A stretch of 40,662 nt of DNA from Achromobacter pulmonis (GCF_002885955.2 NZ_POQS01000001.1:400608-441269); one strand, 5' to 3'; positions 25,101 to 32,092 are shown, numbered from the stretch's first letter. Notes: generated by a model from the letters alone, not told the origin. A program made the numbers and translations.

Positions 25101-28100
25101 CCAGGCGCATAGGTGACGCCGTCGATCGTCAGGCCGGTGACGGTGAGATTCTGCCCGCCGGCGGGCAACGTGTCGGTCAGCACGACGTCGTAGGCGGTGG
25201 CCGTGCCGGTATTGCCGAAGCTCACCGCATAGCTGGCCTGGCCCGTCGCGCCGCCGGCGCCGGGGTCGAAACCGGTGACCGACTTCTGCATGTTGTCTAT
25301 CTTCGGCTCCACCACGCGTTCGACGATGGTGTTCGTTCCGAAGCGCACTTCCGCGCCGCTCAGGAAATCGGCCCGCACGGCCAGCTGGCCGCCGGCCGCC
25401 ACGCCGGCGGCGTTGTCCACCCGCGCGTTGAACTCGAAGTACAGCCCCTCGAAATCCGCGTCCTGGTTCAGGTTCACCAAGTTGCCCAGCCGCAGCACGA
25501 TCACGCGCGGATCGCTGGTGTCGATGGCGCCGGTGTTCAGCACGCCCTGCGGGCCCACGCCCGACAGATCGGGCTTGAGCAGCGTGCTGGCCTCGTCCAT
25601 CACGCCGCCGTCGATATACGCGTTGCCCGAGGCGAACAGGCCCGCGAGATCTGTGGTCAGGCCCGGCGAGCCGTTGGCGAGCGCGTCGGCCAGCAGGCCC
25701 AGCAAGGCCGATCCGTCGTTCATGAAGGTCAGCCCGGGCGGCAGGTAGACGCGGATCGAGGCATCGGGCTGGGTGCCTTCGGGCACCAGCAGCGCCACCC
25801 GGTAGTGCACGATTTCGCCGACCGCGACGTCCTGCGGGTCGGCCGTGGACGGCGTGCCGCCCGCGGTGTCGGGCAGCCCGCCCACGTGGCTGATGGTGCC
25901 AGAGGCCGCCACGTCTTCGCTGTGCAGGCTGGTCACGCGGTAGTCGTTGAGCGCGCCGGAGCCGAGCTCGCCGTCGGCGCCCGTGCGTTCTCCGCTGTTG
26001 GCGCCGTCCAGGCTGCTCCATTGGACGGTGACCAGGTTATCGACCTTGCCGGAGGTGCCGGTGGTTTCGTTGAGCACGCCCTTGAATTGCAGCACCAGGG
26101 TGGCGCCCTTCGGAATATCCAGCTTGGCCCCGTCGGTCAACTGCAGCACGCCGTTCTGGATCACGAAGTCGCCGCCCGTCAGCGTGGCTCCACCGTATAG
26201 CGTCACGCCGACGATCTGCGCGCCGCTCAGCTCGGTGGGCAGCACGTCGGACAGGCGCACGTCGAAGGCGTCCACGTCGGTCGAGGCGGTGCCGTTGCCC
26301 ACGGTGATGGTGTAGGTGATCTCGTCGCCCCGGTCCACGCCCACGGGAGAACCGGTGGTGACCGCGGTGTGCGACACCGACAGCGTCGGTTCGACGACGG
26401 TGGCCGAGGGCAGCCCGCCGGTCGCGGCCACGTTGCGGTCCACCGGCGTGGCGCCGTTGGGCGTGTCGCCGTCCGGGTCGCTGTAGGTCAGCGAGGCGTT
26501 GTTGGTCAGGGTGCGGCCGGCCTGGTTGCCCGTCACGTTGGTGGCGATCAGGCCCACGCGGATCACGAAGCTGTTGTCGGCCGCGTTGTTGTTCGCCAGC
26601 GCGTTGCTGGCGGCGAAGCTCAGCACCAGGTCGGCGCCGTTGGCGCCCGATCCGGACACGCTGGCCACCGTCACCGCGCCGGCGAAGTCCGCCGTCAGGC
26701 TGCCGCTGGCGGCGAGCTGCGTGATCAGCTGGTAGCCGTCGATGCCGAAGCTGGTGTCGAGCGCGAAGCCGTCCGGGATCAGGTCGGACAGGCGCAGGTT
26801 CTGCGTGCCGCCTTCGGGCAGGGTCACGACGATGTCGTAGAGCATGCGCTCGCCGATCACCAGATTGCTGCCGCCGGTATGCGCGGCGCTGGAGTCGGTC
26901 GGGTCCAGGCTGCCGCCCGCGTAGCGCACGGTGACGGTCGGCGCGGCCGATTGCGCGGCCGCCGTGTCGGTCAGGTCGGTGGGCGTGAAGTCCGCGCCGC
27001 CCTTCTCGCTGGCGTAGTGCGTCAGCGCCGCCGTGCTCTGCAGGGTGCTGGACGCGGCAAGCGTGTTGCTGGCCACCACGTCGTAGGTGATGACCACCAT
27101 GTTCTGGCCGCTGTCGTCGGCGGCGGTGCCGACCCGCCCCGCAAGCAGCGTCGGCTGTCCGTTCGCGTCCAGGAAAGTGATGGTGGCGCCCGACACGCTG
27201 TAGTCCCGGCCCAGCACCAGGACGGTGCCGTCGCCGCGCGCGATGCGCAGGTTGGCGGTGTCGAGCGACCCGCCCAGAAAGGCCAGGCCCGGCGGAATCT
27301 GCAGCGTGACCGAGACATCGTAAGCGCCGCCGCCGCCGGTGTTCTCGATGCCGGTGGCCAGGCGCAACACGTCGCCGCCGTCCATTCCGGCGACCGATCC
27401 TTCCAGGCTGGCGAGATCCGTGATGCTGCCATTAAAGCCCGCGCCGGTGCTGCCCGGCGGGTTCCAGCCGCCGGTCGCGCCGGTGACCGTGCCGCCGGTG
27501 GCGCCAACCACGCCGTGTTTGATCGCCAGCGAAGGTTCGGCCACGGACTGGATCAGCACGTTGTCGTTGTCCACCAGCGGCGCGTGGTCCACGGTCGTCT
27601 GTTGCGTGGACTGGCCCAGCACGGTGATGGAGCGCTGGTCCGCGAAGGGCTGGTTGCTGACGCGCAGCGTGAACAGCACTTCGATGCGGTTCTGGCCCGC
27701 GGGATCGCCCTGCATGGCGAAGCTGCCGAAGTCGAATACCAGCGCGCCGCCGGGGCCCGCGCTGACCGAGACCGCCGAGCCCGGATGGCTGTCGCCCAGG
27801 CCATACGACCAGCGGTGGTCGCCGATGCCGGCCGACCAGGCGCCGGAGGGGTCGAACACCGGCGCCGGCAGGTAGGCGGTCAGCTTCAGGTTTTCGTAGT
27901 CGCCGGTCTGCAGGTCGTAGCGCAGCACGAAGGTCACCACGTCGCCGGGCTGCAATTCGTAGGACGGCGGCACCGTGTTGCCGTTGACCTGGAACACGCC
28001 GATATCCACGTTGCCGTTCGGAACCGTCACGGTCACGTTGGAGCCGTCGGACTGCACCGGCCCGACGTTGAGCCGGCTCTGGATGATGGTGCCTGCCAAA

Positions 28101-30298
28101 AGCGCGCTATTGCGCAGCGTGTCGCCTTCGTTGATCTCGGGCTGCGTGTAGCCGCCCTGGTAGGCCTCGTCCACCGTGGCCTGGTAGCTGATGACCGCCC
28201 GGGTGGCCGACTGGCGCGTGCCGTCGCTGGCGATGTCGCCGATCAGCGCGTCCATGCTCAGCCCGGCCTTGGCGATGGAGGCCGCCAGGTCGAAGATGAT
28301 CTGCGTGCCCGCCGCGGTCTTGTCGCCCAGGGTGTAGACCAGCGCGACGGTGTACTGCTTGCCGTCCTGGGTGAAAGTCATGAGCGGCGTGCCGGTGAAG
28401 CTCAGGCCGTCGCCCAGCACGTCGGTGATGGTCAGGCTGCCCTGCCCCAGCGCCGACTTGCCGATGGCGAAGTAATCGGAGAGCGTGACGTCGTACCGGT
28501 AGCTCAGCACGTCGCCGGGCGAGACGCCGGCCACGCCGTTGTCGGCGTCTATGGCGGAACTCTTGTGCAGCGCCACCGACTTGGCGACGAAGCTGACGTC
28601 TTCGCCGCGCCCAGCCACGGGCACCCACGGCAGGTTGGCGGGTATGTCGCGCGGGTCCAGCGGCGTCCACCGGCCCACGGAGGTCGCGCTCGGCACCTCG
28701 ATCGTGCGCGGCGCGCCGGTGTCGGGATCGAGCACATGGTCGCCGTCGGCGGTGGCCTGCGCGACGAAGAAGCGCACCTGCGTGTCGGCCGGTGCGTCCA
28801 GGGTCGCATAGGTGATCTCGTACGACGCCACGTAGGGCTTGAGCGCCAGCGCGGCGTTGATGGCGGCGGTGTCGGTCAGCACGCGGCCGTCGGCCAGCGT
28901 CACGCGGGTCAGCATGCCGCCGGCGCCGGGCGCGATGCTCAGCACCCGGATGCTGTCGGGCAGGTTCTGCGAGATCACCACGTTGTTCAGCGTCTGGCCG
29001 GGCGCGGGCGTGGCGGTCACGGTCAGTGTGTGCGGGTAGTTCTCGCCCGTGGCCGTCTCGCCCTCGGTCATGTCCAGCGTTTGCGTCACTTCGAACGGCG
29101 TGGAGCGCAACGCGTAGGTATGCCAGCCGCTTTCGAACAGCGCGGGGTCCTGCTGCGGATTGTCCAGCGGATCGTTGCCGTACTGGAAGCCGGCGCGCAG
29201 GCTGACATTGTGGTCCTTGTTCACGTCGGCCAACGGACTCATGCGCAACGTGATGTCCACTTCGATCGAGGGCTGGTCCTTGCCGAATCCCGCGTAGGGC
29301 AAGGCCAGCACCACCAGCTGGTCGCCCGGGCGGTAGCCGTACTGCGAGGCTTGCAGGATCACCGGATTGCCGTTGGCGTCGCGCGCCAGCGGATGCTGGG
29401 CGGTTCCATCGGGGCCGAACGTGACCACATAACCGTTGAGCGTGATGCCCATGGTGCTGGCCGACACGAAGCTCACGCCGTCGTCGCCGTCGTAGCCGGT
29501 AACGGGGATCAGGATGTCGATGTACGGCGCGTAGCCCTCCTGGCTGGAGGGGTTGCTGATCACGGCGCGTATCTGCGCGGTGTCGCCCAGCAGGATGTCC
29601 GCGCCGCTGCCGTCCAGGGCCAGCGTGGGCGTGGCGTCGGCCAGCAGTCCGTCGAACGCGGCCAGGGCCGACGCCTCGATCTGCAGCCGGCTTTCGATGG
29701 CGCCGGTGCGCACCTCCAGCACCCAGTCGCCGCCCGCGGTCGGGCTGCCGGTGTCGTTGGTCGAGGCGGCCACGTCCGCGCCGGTGGCGCCGGCCAGCGC
29801 GCCGATGAGCGCCTGGCCGCTGTCGCCTCCGCCCGTGCCGCAGCCGTAGAGCAGGATGTCGGCGTCGGCGCTCAGGTAAGCGCCCCACCCCGCCGCGCGC
29901 AGCGTGTCGGCCGACTGCGCGCTCAGCGTGCTGCTGCCCAGCGTGAACTGGCCCGGCGCGCCGTGGCTGAGGATCTGCACCGAATCCACCGGGCCCAGCG
30001 CCTGCAGCGCCTGGCGCACCGCGGCGATGCCGTCCTGGGCGGGGTTGACCACCAGCACCTTGGTGCCGGGAGTGGCGCTGTCGGCCAGCGCCTGGGCGCC
30101 GGCCAGCCGTCCGTCGATGACCAGCAGATTCTTGCCGGCTGCCGGCCCGGCGCCGTCGGCGGCCTGCGCGTCCGGATGATCGGCCTGCGAGTCGCTCTGC
30201 TGGCGGTCGGCGGCAACCGCGGCGGCGGCGTCGTAAAGCAGCCGCGGTTCGAGAGCCAGTGCCCGGGTCATGGGGCGAAAGATCGGCAAAGTACTCAT
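19145..30298 (-). CDS. Giant 3717-residue LEPR-XLL / DUF4347 / DUF11-like / VCBS surface protein
   Basis: First gene of the five-gene operon; the ATG at 30298 has a GGAGGAG ribosome site. There is no Sec signal peptide. LEPRLLYD at 16-23 matches the LEPR-XLL motif found at the start of many very large exported proteins. DUF4347 covers about 57-215, with SHG (111-113) and YGCGTG (151-156). Residues 230-1800 hold many DUF11-like beta-sandwich repeats (for example NTGTATAYDVVLTDTLPAG). A Cna-B/SdrD-like domain follows near 1820-1900 (DANGYYYFGVLGAGVFRID), a cadherin-like domain near 1970-2085, and eleven VCBS repeats at 2090-3535. A unique 180-residue C-terminus ends the protein. RTX nonapeptides (GGxGxD) are absent. 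The product is almost certainly exported and surface-exposed or released, probably an adhesin or biofilm protein. A hemolysin role is sometimes assigned to such proteins but is not supported here. Confidence 0.93.
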   Translation of the reverse strand: MSTLPIFRPMTRALALEPRLLYDAAAAVAADRQQSDSQADHPDAQAADGAGPAAGKNLLVIDGRLAGAQALADSATPGTKVLVVNPAQDGIAAVRQALQALGPVDSVQILSHGAPGQFTLGSSTLSAQSADTLRAAGWGAYLSADADILLYGCGTGGGDSGQALIGALAGATGADVAASTNDTGSPTAGGDWVLEVRTGAIESRLQIEASALAAFDGLLADATPTLALDGSGADILLGDTAQIRAVISNPSSQEGYAPYIDILIPVTGYDGDDGVSFVSASTMGITLNGYVVTFGPDGTAQHPLARDANGNPVILQASQYGYRPGDQLVVLALPYAGFGKDQPSIEVDITLRMSPLADVNKDHNVSLRAGFQYGNDPLDNPQQDPALFESGWHTYALRSTPFEVTQTLDMTEGETATGENYPHTLTVTATPAPGQTLNNVVISQNLPDSIRVLSIAPGAGGMLTRVTLADGRVLTDTAAINAALALKPYVASYEITYATLDAPADTQVRFFVAQATADGDHVLDPDTGAPRTIEVPSATSVGRWTPLDPRDIPANLPWVPVAGRGEDVSFVAKSVALHKSSAIDADNGVAGVSPGDVLSYRYDVTLSDYFAIGKSALGQGSLTITDVLGDGLSFTGTPLMTFTQDGKQYTVALVYTLGDKTAAGTQIIFDLAASIAKAGLSMDALIGDIASDGTRQSATRAVISYQATVDEAYQGGYTQPEINEGDTLRNSALLAGTIIQSRLNVGPVQSDGSNVTVTVPNGNVDIGVFQVNGNTVPPSYELQPGDVVTFVLRYDLQTGDYENLKLTAYLPAPVFDPSGAWSAGIGDHRWSYGLGDSHPGSAVSVSAGPGGALVFDFGSFAMQGDPAGQNRIEVLFTLRVSNQPFADQRSITVLGQSTQQTTVDHAPLVDNDNVLIQSVAEPSLAIKHGVVGATGGTVTGATGGWNPPGSTGAGFNGSITDLASLEGSVAGMDGGDVLRLATGIENTGGGGAYDVSVTLQIPPGLAFLGGSLDTANLRIARGDGTVLVLGRDYSVSGATITFLDANGQPTLLAGRVGTAADDSGQNMVVITYDVVASNTLAASSTLQSTAALTHYASEKGGADFTPTDLTDTAAAQSAAPTVTVRYAGGSLDPTDSSAAHTGGSNLVIGERMLYDIVVTLPEGGTQNLRLSDLIPDGFALDTSFGIDGYQLITQLAASGSLTADFAGAVTVASVSGSGANGADLVLSFAASNALANNNAADNSFVIRVGLIATNVTGNQAGRTLTNNASLTYSDPDGDTPNGATPVDRNVAATGGLPSATVVEPTLSVSHTAVTTGSPVGVDRGDEITYTITVGNGTASTDVDAFDVRLSDVLPTELSGAQIVGVTLYGGATLTGGDFVIQNGVLQLTDGAKLDIPKGATLVLQFKGVLNETTGTSGKVDNLVTVQWSSLDGANSGERTGADGELGSGALNDYRVTSLHSEDVAASGTISHVGGLPDTAGGTPSTADPQDVAVGEIVHYRVALLVPEGTQPDASIRVYLPPGLTFMNDGSALLGLLADALANGSPGLTTDLAGLFASGNAYIDGGVMDEASTLLKPDLSGVGPQGVLNTGAIDTSDPRVIVLRLGNLVNLNQDADFEGLYFEFNARVDNAAGVAAGGQLAVRADFLSGAEVRFGTNTIVERVVEPKIDNMQKSVTGFDPGAGGATGQASYAVSFGNTGTATAYDVVLTDTLPAGGQNLTVTGLTIDGVTYAPGGYPPGVSVVVDGASVTLRLDALAAGSTVSLAYGAQLPNNVALADTSANLTYTSLPDSFQSFAGTQVGAAGSVGGERTGSGAGPNTYLDGDAAGLSRVEGTLWNDTDSATASTTPDGPALAGQTVTLTWGGADNDLSTAADNRSWTTTTDANGYYYFGVLGAGVFRIDAPATITVAGPTGVVNARIDSDGASPKGQVLASFGDLGTTAAGNVGYVERNDGPVNTVPGALSVNEDTALAIAGLSIDDPDAGNGVMQVTLSVLHGGLTLTLGEVELVAGALGSGVLQLRGSQNALNAALATLVYTPGANYNGDERLTILTEDLGQRGDADGDGTPFEAGDDNLSDTDTVDISVIAVNDAPVGVDDADRAEEAGGVDNDVPGVDPAGNVLDNDLDVDIQTNGDVLSVTQASGAGGTVTVDPLSGEAAVAGLYGTLYINADGGYRYVVNNLDPTIQALLANSPALTDAFTYNLRDSGGLASSARLVITLTGANDAPEARDDAGSAEEKGGTANDTGGSPASGNVLGNDSDVDAGDTRSVTQARNHTGPSPAPAQPIPAGTTSADGALIAGLYGTLRLGADGSYVYTVNDDNAAVQALNQGDVLRETFDYVVTDAGGLNALASLVITIHGANDNPVAADNLAQGYTASVDVASNTITGVPRNPQGNVITDPYTVDDPALLDSDVDNAMETAAVNAIGAEGGPQEAVAAGVEKTINGLYGVLRINSDGSYVYEIDSLNATLIALGPDGTVDERFVYGLQDADGGQSSAVLTIRIHGVADQPVASDIVAVAQERGGVDNATPGRTATGDVTVNDIDPDGDALAVTEVRAGAEADGGTMRPVGAPIAGKYGTLTLNSDGTFSYALNETDPLVQALRTAGDTLVDVFTYTVSDPDNLSDQAELRIRILGQNDAPVAADDDGAAVEAGGAANTSGGQAAQGNVLDNDGDVDGAAYGEKLSVTGARAGGAGGGAVPDAAGQVMVVTGAYGTLTLLADGTYVYAVDDDNPVVQALPAGASLFEDFTYKIRDVGGLESSAVLRITIAGADDAPQAVAQAITAEEKGGTNNGSGGLDPSGNLLPAAGADPDTGDTLHIAGFAAGQPRDGAAMRAAGTTLQGRYGSLRIDADGTYSYVVDNSLAAVQALRLPTDTLVEYFTFRLSDAAGLTSDGQLTVTIRGADDAPVAKNDTGSAKEAGGTDNGTPGSPAIGNVLANDADVDAGDRSTVSAVQNSQAAAGVVGGPAAGLYGTLYLQADGSYRYEVDDTLAAVQQLRAGQSLQETYTYTVRDLAGLTHTATLTITIAGSYDAPVAKDDADTAVPATSLSPAVDAAGNVLPNDTDVDAGDTKAVDGIRVGAGIAGFTAVTGTAPQRIDGLYGWLEIAADGSYTYHADETNEAVAALDAGQTLVEVFTYRVVDGGGLTSHAQLSITIQGVNDAPLANPVVGVAVEQGVRDNQPFPGRNPVGDVTLRNFDAEGEPVTVVGIRTGPAAGGGTAGAVGAVLRGAYGDLIVNADGTYSYVLDNSLPEVDRLRLARDTLRDVFTYTISDSGGLQDSATLVIMIVGQNDAPVAHDDVAEAVEAGGLNNGVPGVNPTGNVLANDTDVDAGDTKTVVGVGLGSAAPGALGPIAGRYGTLVMGANGQYQYVVDNDNPVVQALRTASDTLTEVFTYTMRDADGALAQARLTVTISGRDDTPQARDDTAYVDDVSGPPVVQGNVLPNDSDVDGGDALSVTGIRPQQEGAAAGQVGQALAGRYGVLVMNADGSYRYEVDLSNPEVQAARGRGPILQDPFIYTISDLAGLQSEARLTIVLKLEADYFAPPDPYALFGRETEPAFRSDLQVDPVVYVTPAVRDTLAFERYLDASVRGQRPELAMPPEIMLHSVAADLGQDHETPLTRTIQALQWQARYQDACLQTRYANVFLSADGLLRDDSVFTYKELRMPEAGRSAGAQARPEPPARAAQSFSGQIRANASDAWRERWLAAEQQNSVKTEGGAV
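19701..24028 (-). repeat. Eleven tandem VCBS repeats within the giant gene
   Basis: Units of about 100-125 codons each carry the same order of motifs: an entry such as APVAKDD, an acidic GNVLxNDxDVDxGD stretch, GLYGTLxxxADGSYxY, a DxLxExFTYxxxD core and a TITIxGxNDAP exit. I count eleven by eye. Units 3, 6, 8 and 9 are the most divergent, and unit 8 lacks the xEEGG entry. Divergence between units argues against recent slippage, yet the shared DNA could support recombination. The Asp-rich loops may bind calcium. Confidence 0.85.
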
Positions 30299-30571
30299 AG
30301 CCTTGCTCCTCCTCGATGCATGTCCCGGCATGGACCGCGACGCTGCGCCGCTATTGCTGAACAGGCGGCTCAACGATCTGGCGTTGAACCCGGTTTGTCG
30401 TCGTTATTCCGAACGCGGACCCGCCGGCTTGCGGCGTTTGCGCCGCACCCCTCCGGCGCGGCGGCCCGTCACGCTATTTAGAAATCATTTGTCATGAAAC
30501 GCGGCGGTTAATTCGTTGCAATTGAAAAAATAATGCGAAAGCCTGCCCCGCGCTATCCGAAATACGAAATC
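30299..30571 (-). promoter_or_regulatory. Promoter and long leader of the giant operon
   Basis: Reading toward the giant gene, a box at 30570-30551 is followed after 15 bp by CATTAT (complement of 30530-30535), a -10-like hexamer. Transcription from it would give a leader of about 225 nt. The leader contains a perfect 7-bp hairpin, TGCGGCG-TTTG-CGCCGCA (30430-30447), with no T-run, so it is more likely a structural or regulatory element than a terminator. The AT-rich part (30475-30540) is unusual here. I see no gene in 30299-30726 and nothing recognisable in 30572-30726 except a partial copy of the box (TATCCGAAA at 30669). Confidence 0.5.
30551..30570. promoter_or_regulatory. Regulator box, giant-operon copy
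   Basis: CGCTATCCGAAA followed by a two-base spacer and CGAAAT. It matches the copy at 31053-31072 at 18 of 20 positions, the two differences being adjacent to or within the spacer. It sits 15 bp from the -10-like CATTAT of the giant operon and would overlap the -35 region. Confidence 0.6.
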
Positions 30572-30726
30572 TCGGGACCGATTGTTGCCAGAGCGCACGC
30601 CACGGTTAAATAGATTTACCGCAGATACTTGTAGTTACCTGAGGCGCGCCGCATGACTGCTTGCCGATTATCCGAAACCAGGCCGAAAATGCCGTGAAGC
30701 GCCCTGGGGCGGATTTGGCAGGAGTT

Positions 30727-30996
30727 TCAATCGACGCGGAAGCGGCTGCGGTCTTCTCCCCTGATCCAGTTCGGCGGCCTGCCTATGCCGTTCCAGGTCT
30801 GGCCGGTTTCCGGGTGGCGATAGCGCACCAGGTCGGAAAGGTCGGGACCGAATAATTGTTCGGCGGTGATGCCGTATTCGCGGATTTTCTGGCGCATGTC
30901 GGCCAGCACTACCTGCAGCTCCTGCCGGCGCAGGCGATTCGCCTCCACTTCGAGACACCGTATGCGCTGCTTGACCTGCCGGTAGTTTTCCGTCAT
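30727..30996 (-). CDS. H-NS-family nucleoid protein (short beta-proteobacterial type)
   Basis: An 89-residue protein. The N-terminal half is a charged coiled coil for oligomerisation (MTENYRQVKQRIRCLEVEAN, RRQELQVVLADMRQKI). The C-terminal DNA-binding domain carries the H-NS signature YRHPETGQTWNGIGRPPNWI, whose GIGRPP loop occupies the minor-groove AT-hook-like position. The family silences AT-rich or foreign DNA; BpH3 of Bordetella is the nearest known type. The ATG at 30996 was chosen because the coiled coil begins there; a further in-frame ATG upstream has no support. It is divergent from the AraC gene, and its promoter carries the same box as the giant operon. It is probably a local modulator of that operon rather than the housekeeping copy, though this is inference. 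Confidence 0.87.
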   Translation of the reverse strand: MTENYRQVKQRIRCLEVEANRLRRQELQVVLADMRQKIREYGITAEQLFGPDLSDLVRYRHPETGQTWNGIGRPPNWIRGEDRSRFRVD

Positions 30997-31093
30997 AAAG
31001 TCAACCCGATGGTGAATTCGCGATAAAAAAAATAATAGCAAGCTGTTTATTACGCTATCCGAAAAGCGAAATATTCGAGGGGTTTTTCTTAAT
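30997..31093. promoter_or_regulatory. Divergent hns-like/araC intergenic region
   Basis: An AT-rich 97-bp region. For the H-NS-like gene, TATTAT (complement of 31032-31037) is a good -10, and a 15-bp gap separates it from the box at 31053-31072, which replaces the -35. For the AraC gene the box lies 21 bp before the ATG, where binding would block rather than activate. GAGGGG at about 31076-31081 is a distant, weak ribosome site for araC. The design suggests activation of the hns-like gene with autorepression of araC. Confidence 0.55.
31053..31072. promoter_or_regulatory. Regulator box, hns-like/araC copy
   Basis: CGCTATCCGAAA, a two-base spacer, then CGAAAT: 18 of 20 identical to 30551-30570 and in the same orientation. 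CGCT (31053-31056) and AGCG (31065-31068) also form a small inverted repeat that the other copy lacks. Confidence 0.6.
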
Positions 31094-32074
31094 ATGCCGA
31101 TTCAAGCTGCCTATTTGCGGCATGTTTATTCGGGGCTTGAGCCCCTGCAGGCGTTTGATGTGGTGTATGGCAGTACTTTCGAGCATCGGCTGGTGTCCTC
31201 GCAATTGGCGAACATGGAGCATCAGCGGCTCGTCCTCGGCGACGTCCGGCTGGAAATGGGACGGTACGAATTCCCGGTAATCGCCAACGGCAGCATGCCG
31301 AAAGACGGAATCTGCATCGCCTTCATGGCCGAGGGCAGCGACGTCACGCGATACAACACCGAGGCCATCGGCGCCGAAGAGATACAGGTCTATCCGCCCG
31401 GGGTCGAGCTTCTTTATCACGCGACCGGGCTTTCGCGCTGGGTCAACTTCACCGTGCCCGAAGAACGCCTGCAGAACGTCGCCATTGCGCGCACCGGCAG
31501 GCCGTTGCGGATGAAAAGGCGCGCGGCCTATTCGGTGCGGCTGCGCGCCGGCGGGCGCGGCGTCCTGGGCACGCTGACCAGCGACGCGATGGTGATGGCG
31601 CGGCGCCTGTCCGCCGACGGCGGCATGGCGCCGGCCCTGGTCGAGACGATCTGCGAGTCGCTGGTCGCCGGCTACGTGGACGCGCTGACGTCCGCCGAGC
31701 CGCTGGACAAGGCCGACGACTTGCCGGTGGCGGAACGCCATCGGCGCCTGGTCATGGCGTGCGAGCGCCTGGTGCTTTCCGGAGAGGCCGCGGATATCGC
31801 GCTCGGCGAAGTCGCGCGGCGCAGCGGCTATACCCTGCGCTCGCTGGAGATGATTTTTCGCCGCAGCGTCGGCATGACGCCGGGGCGCTGGTTCATGACG
31901 GCGCGGCTCAACGGCGCGCTGCGCGACCTGCTTACCTGCAGCCGCAGCGCCACCGTTTCCGACATCGCGATGAAATGGGGTTTTCGCCATATGTCCAGAT
32001 TCGCCGAATACTACAGGCGGACGTTCGGAGAGCTGCCCAGCGCCACGCTGGCCCGCACGGGCGTGCGCCCGTAG
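31094..32074 (+). CDS. AraC-family transcriptional regulator
   Basis: A 326-residue regulator. The N-terminal 200 residues form a beta-rich sensing region (VYGSTFEHRLVSSQLANMEHQR, GRYEFPVIANGSMPKDGICIAF; key Asp and aromatic residues). The C-terminal AraC/XylS helix-turn-helix pair is clear: ALGEVARRSGYTLRSLEMIF near 235-255, then MTPGRWFMTARLNGALRDLL and SDIAMKWGFRHMSRFAEYYR near 290-315. The second motif is the most conserved part of the family. It is divergent from the H-NS-like gene and convergent with the autotransporter-like gene (18 bp apart). It is the likely reader of the shared box in front of the H-NS-like gene and the giant operon. The effector is unknown; control by BvgAS or another system is possible. 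Confidence 0.92.
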   Translation: MPIQAAYLRHVYSGLEPLQAFDVVYGSTFEHRLVSSQLANMEHQRLVLGDVRLEMGRYEFPVIANGSMPKDGICIAFMAEGSDVTRYNTEAIGAEEIQVYPPGVELLYHATGLSRWVNFTVPEERLQNVAIARTGRPLRMKRRAAYSVRLRAGGRGVLGTLTSDAMVMARRLSADGGMAPALVETICESLVAGYVDALTSAEPLDKADDLPVAERHRRLVMACERLVLSGEAADIALGEVARRSGYTLRSLEMIFRRSVGMTPGRWFMTARLNGALRDLLTCSRSATVSDIAMKWGFRHMSRFAEYYRRTFGELPSATLARTGVRP

Positions 32075-32092
32075 GCAGGCCCGGGCGCGGCT

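Noticed and set aside
19079..26200. A 2373-codon open frame antisense to the giant gene
   Set aside because: It mirrors the repeats of the giant gene, is rich in Arg, Gly, His and Val, shows no domains and starts inside the TolC-like gene. High-GC DNA makes such frames common.
13405..30298. A classical RTX type I secretion system
   Set aside because: No GGxGxD nonapeptides in the giant and no ABC ATPase gene in the window.
30430..30447. The 7-bp hairpin in the giant leader as an intrinsic terminator
   Set aside because: No T-run on either side, so it is kept only as a structural element of the leader.
26369..30481. A 1370-codon antisense frame over the first part of the giant gene
   Set aside because: Same reasons: low-complexity composition, no motif, and it covers a gene with clear domains, start and ribosome site.
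30299..30497. A small plus-strand gene (75 codons) upstream of the giant
   Set aside because: It overlaps the giant start region on the opposite strand, has no ribosome site of note and no recognisable features.
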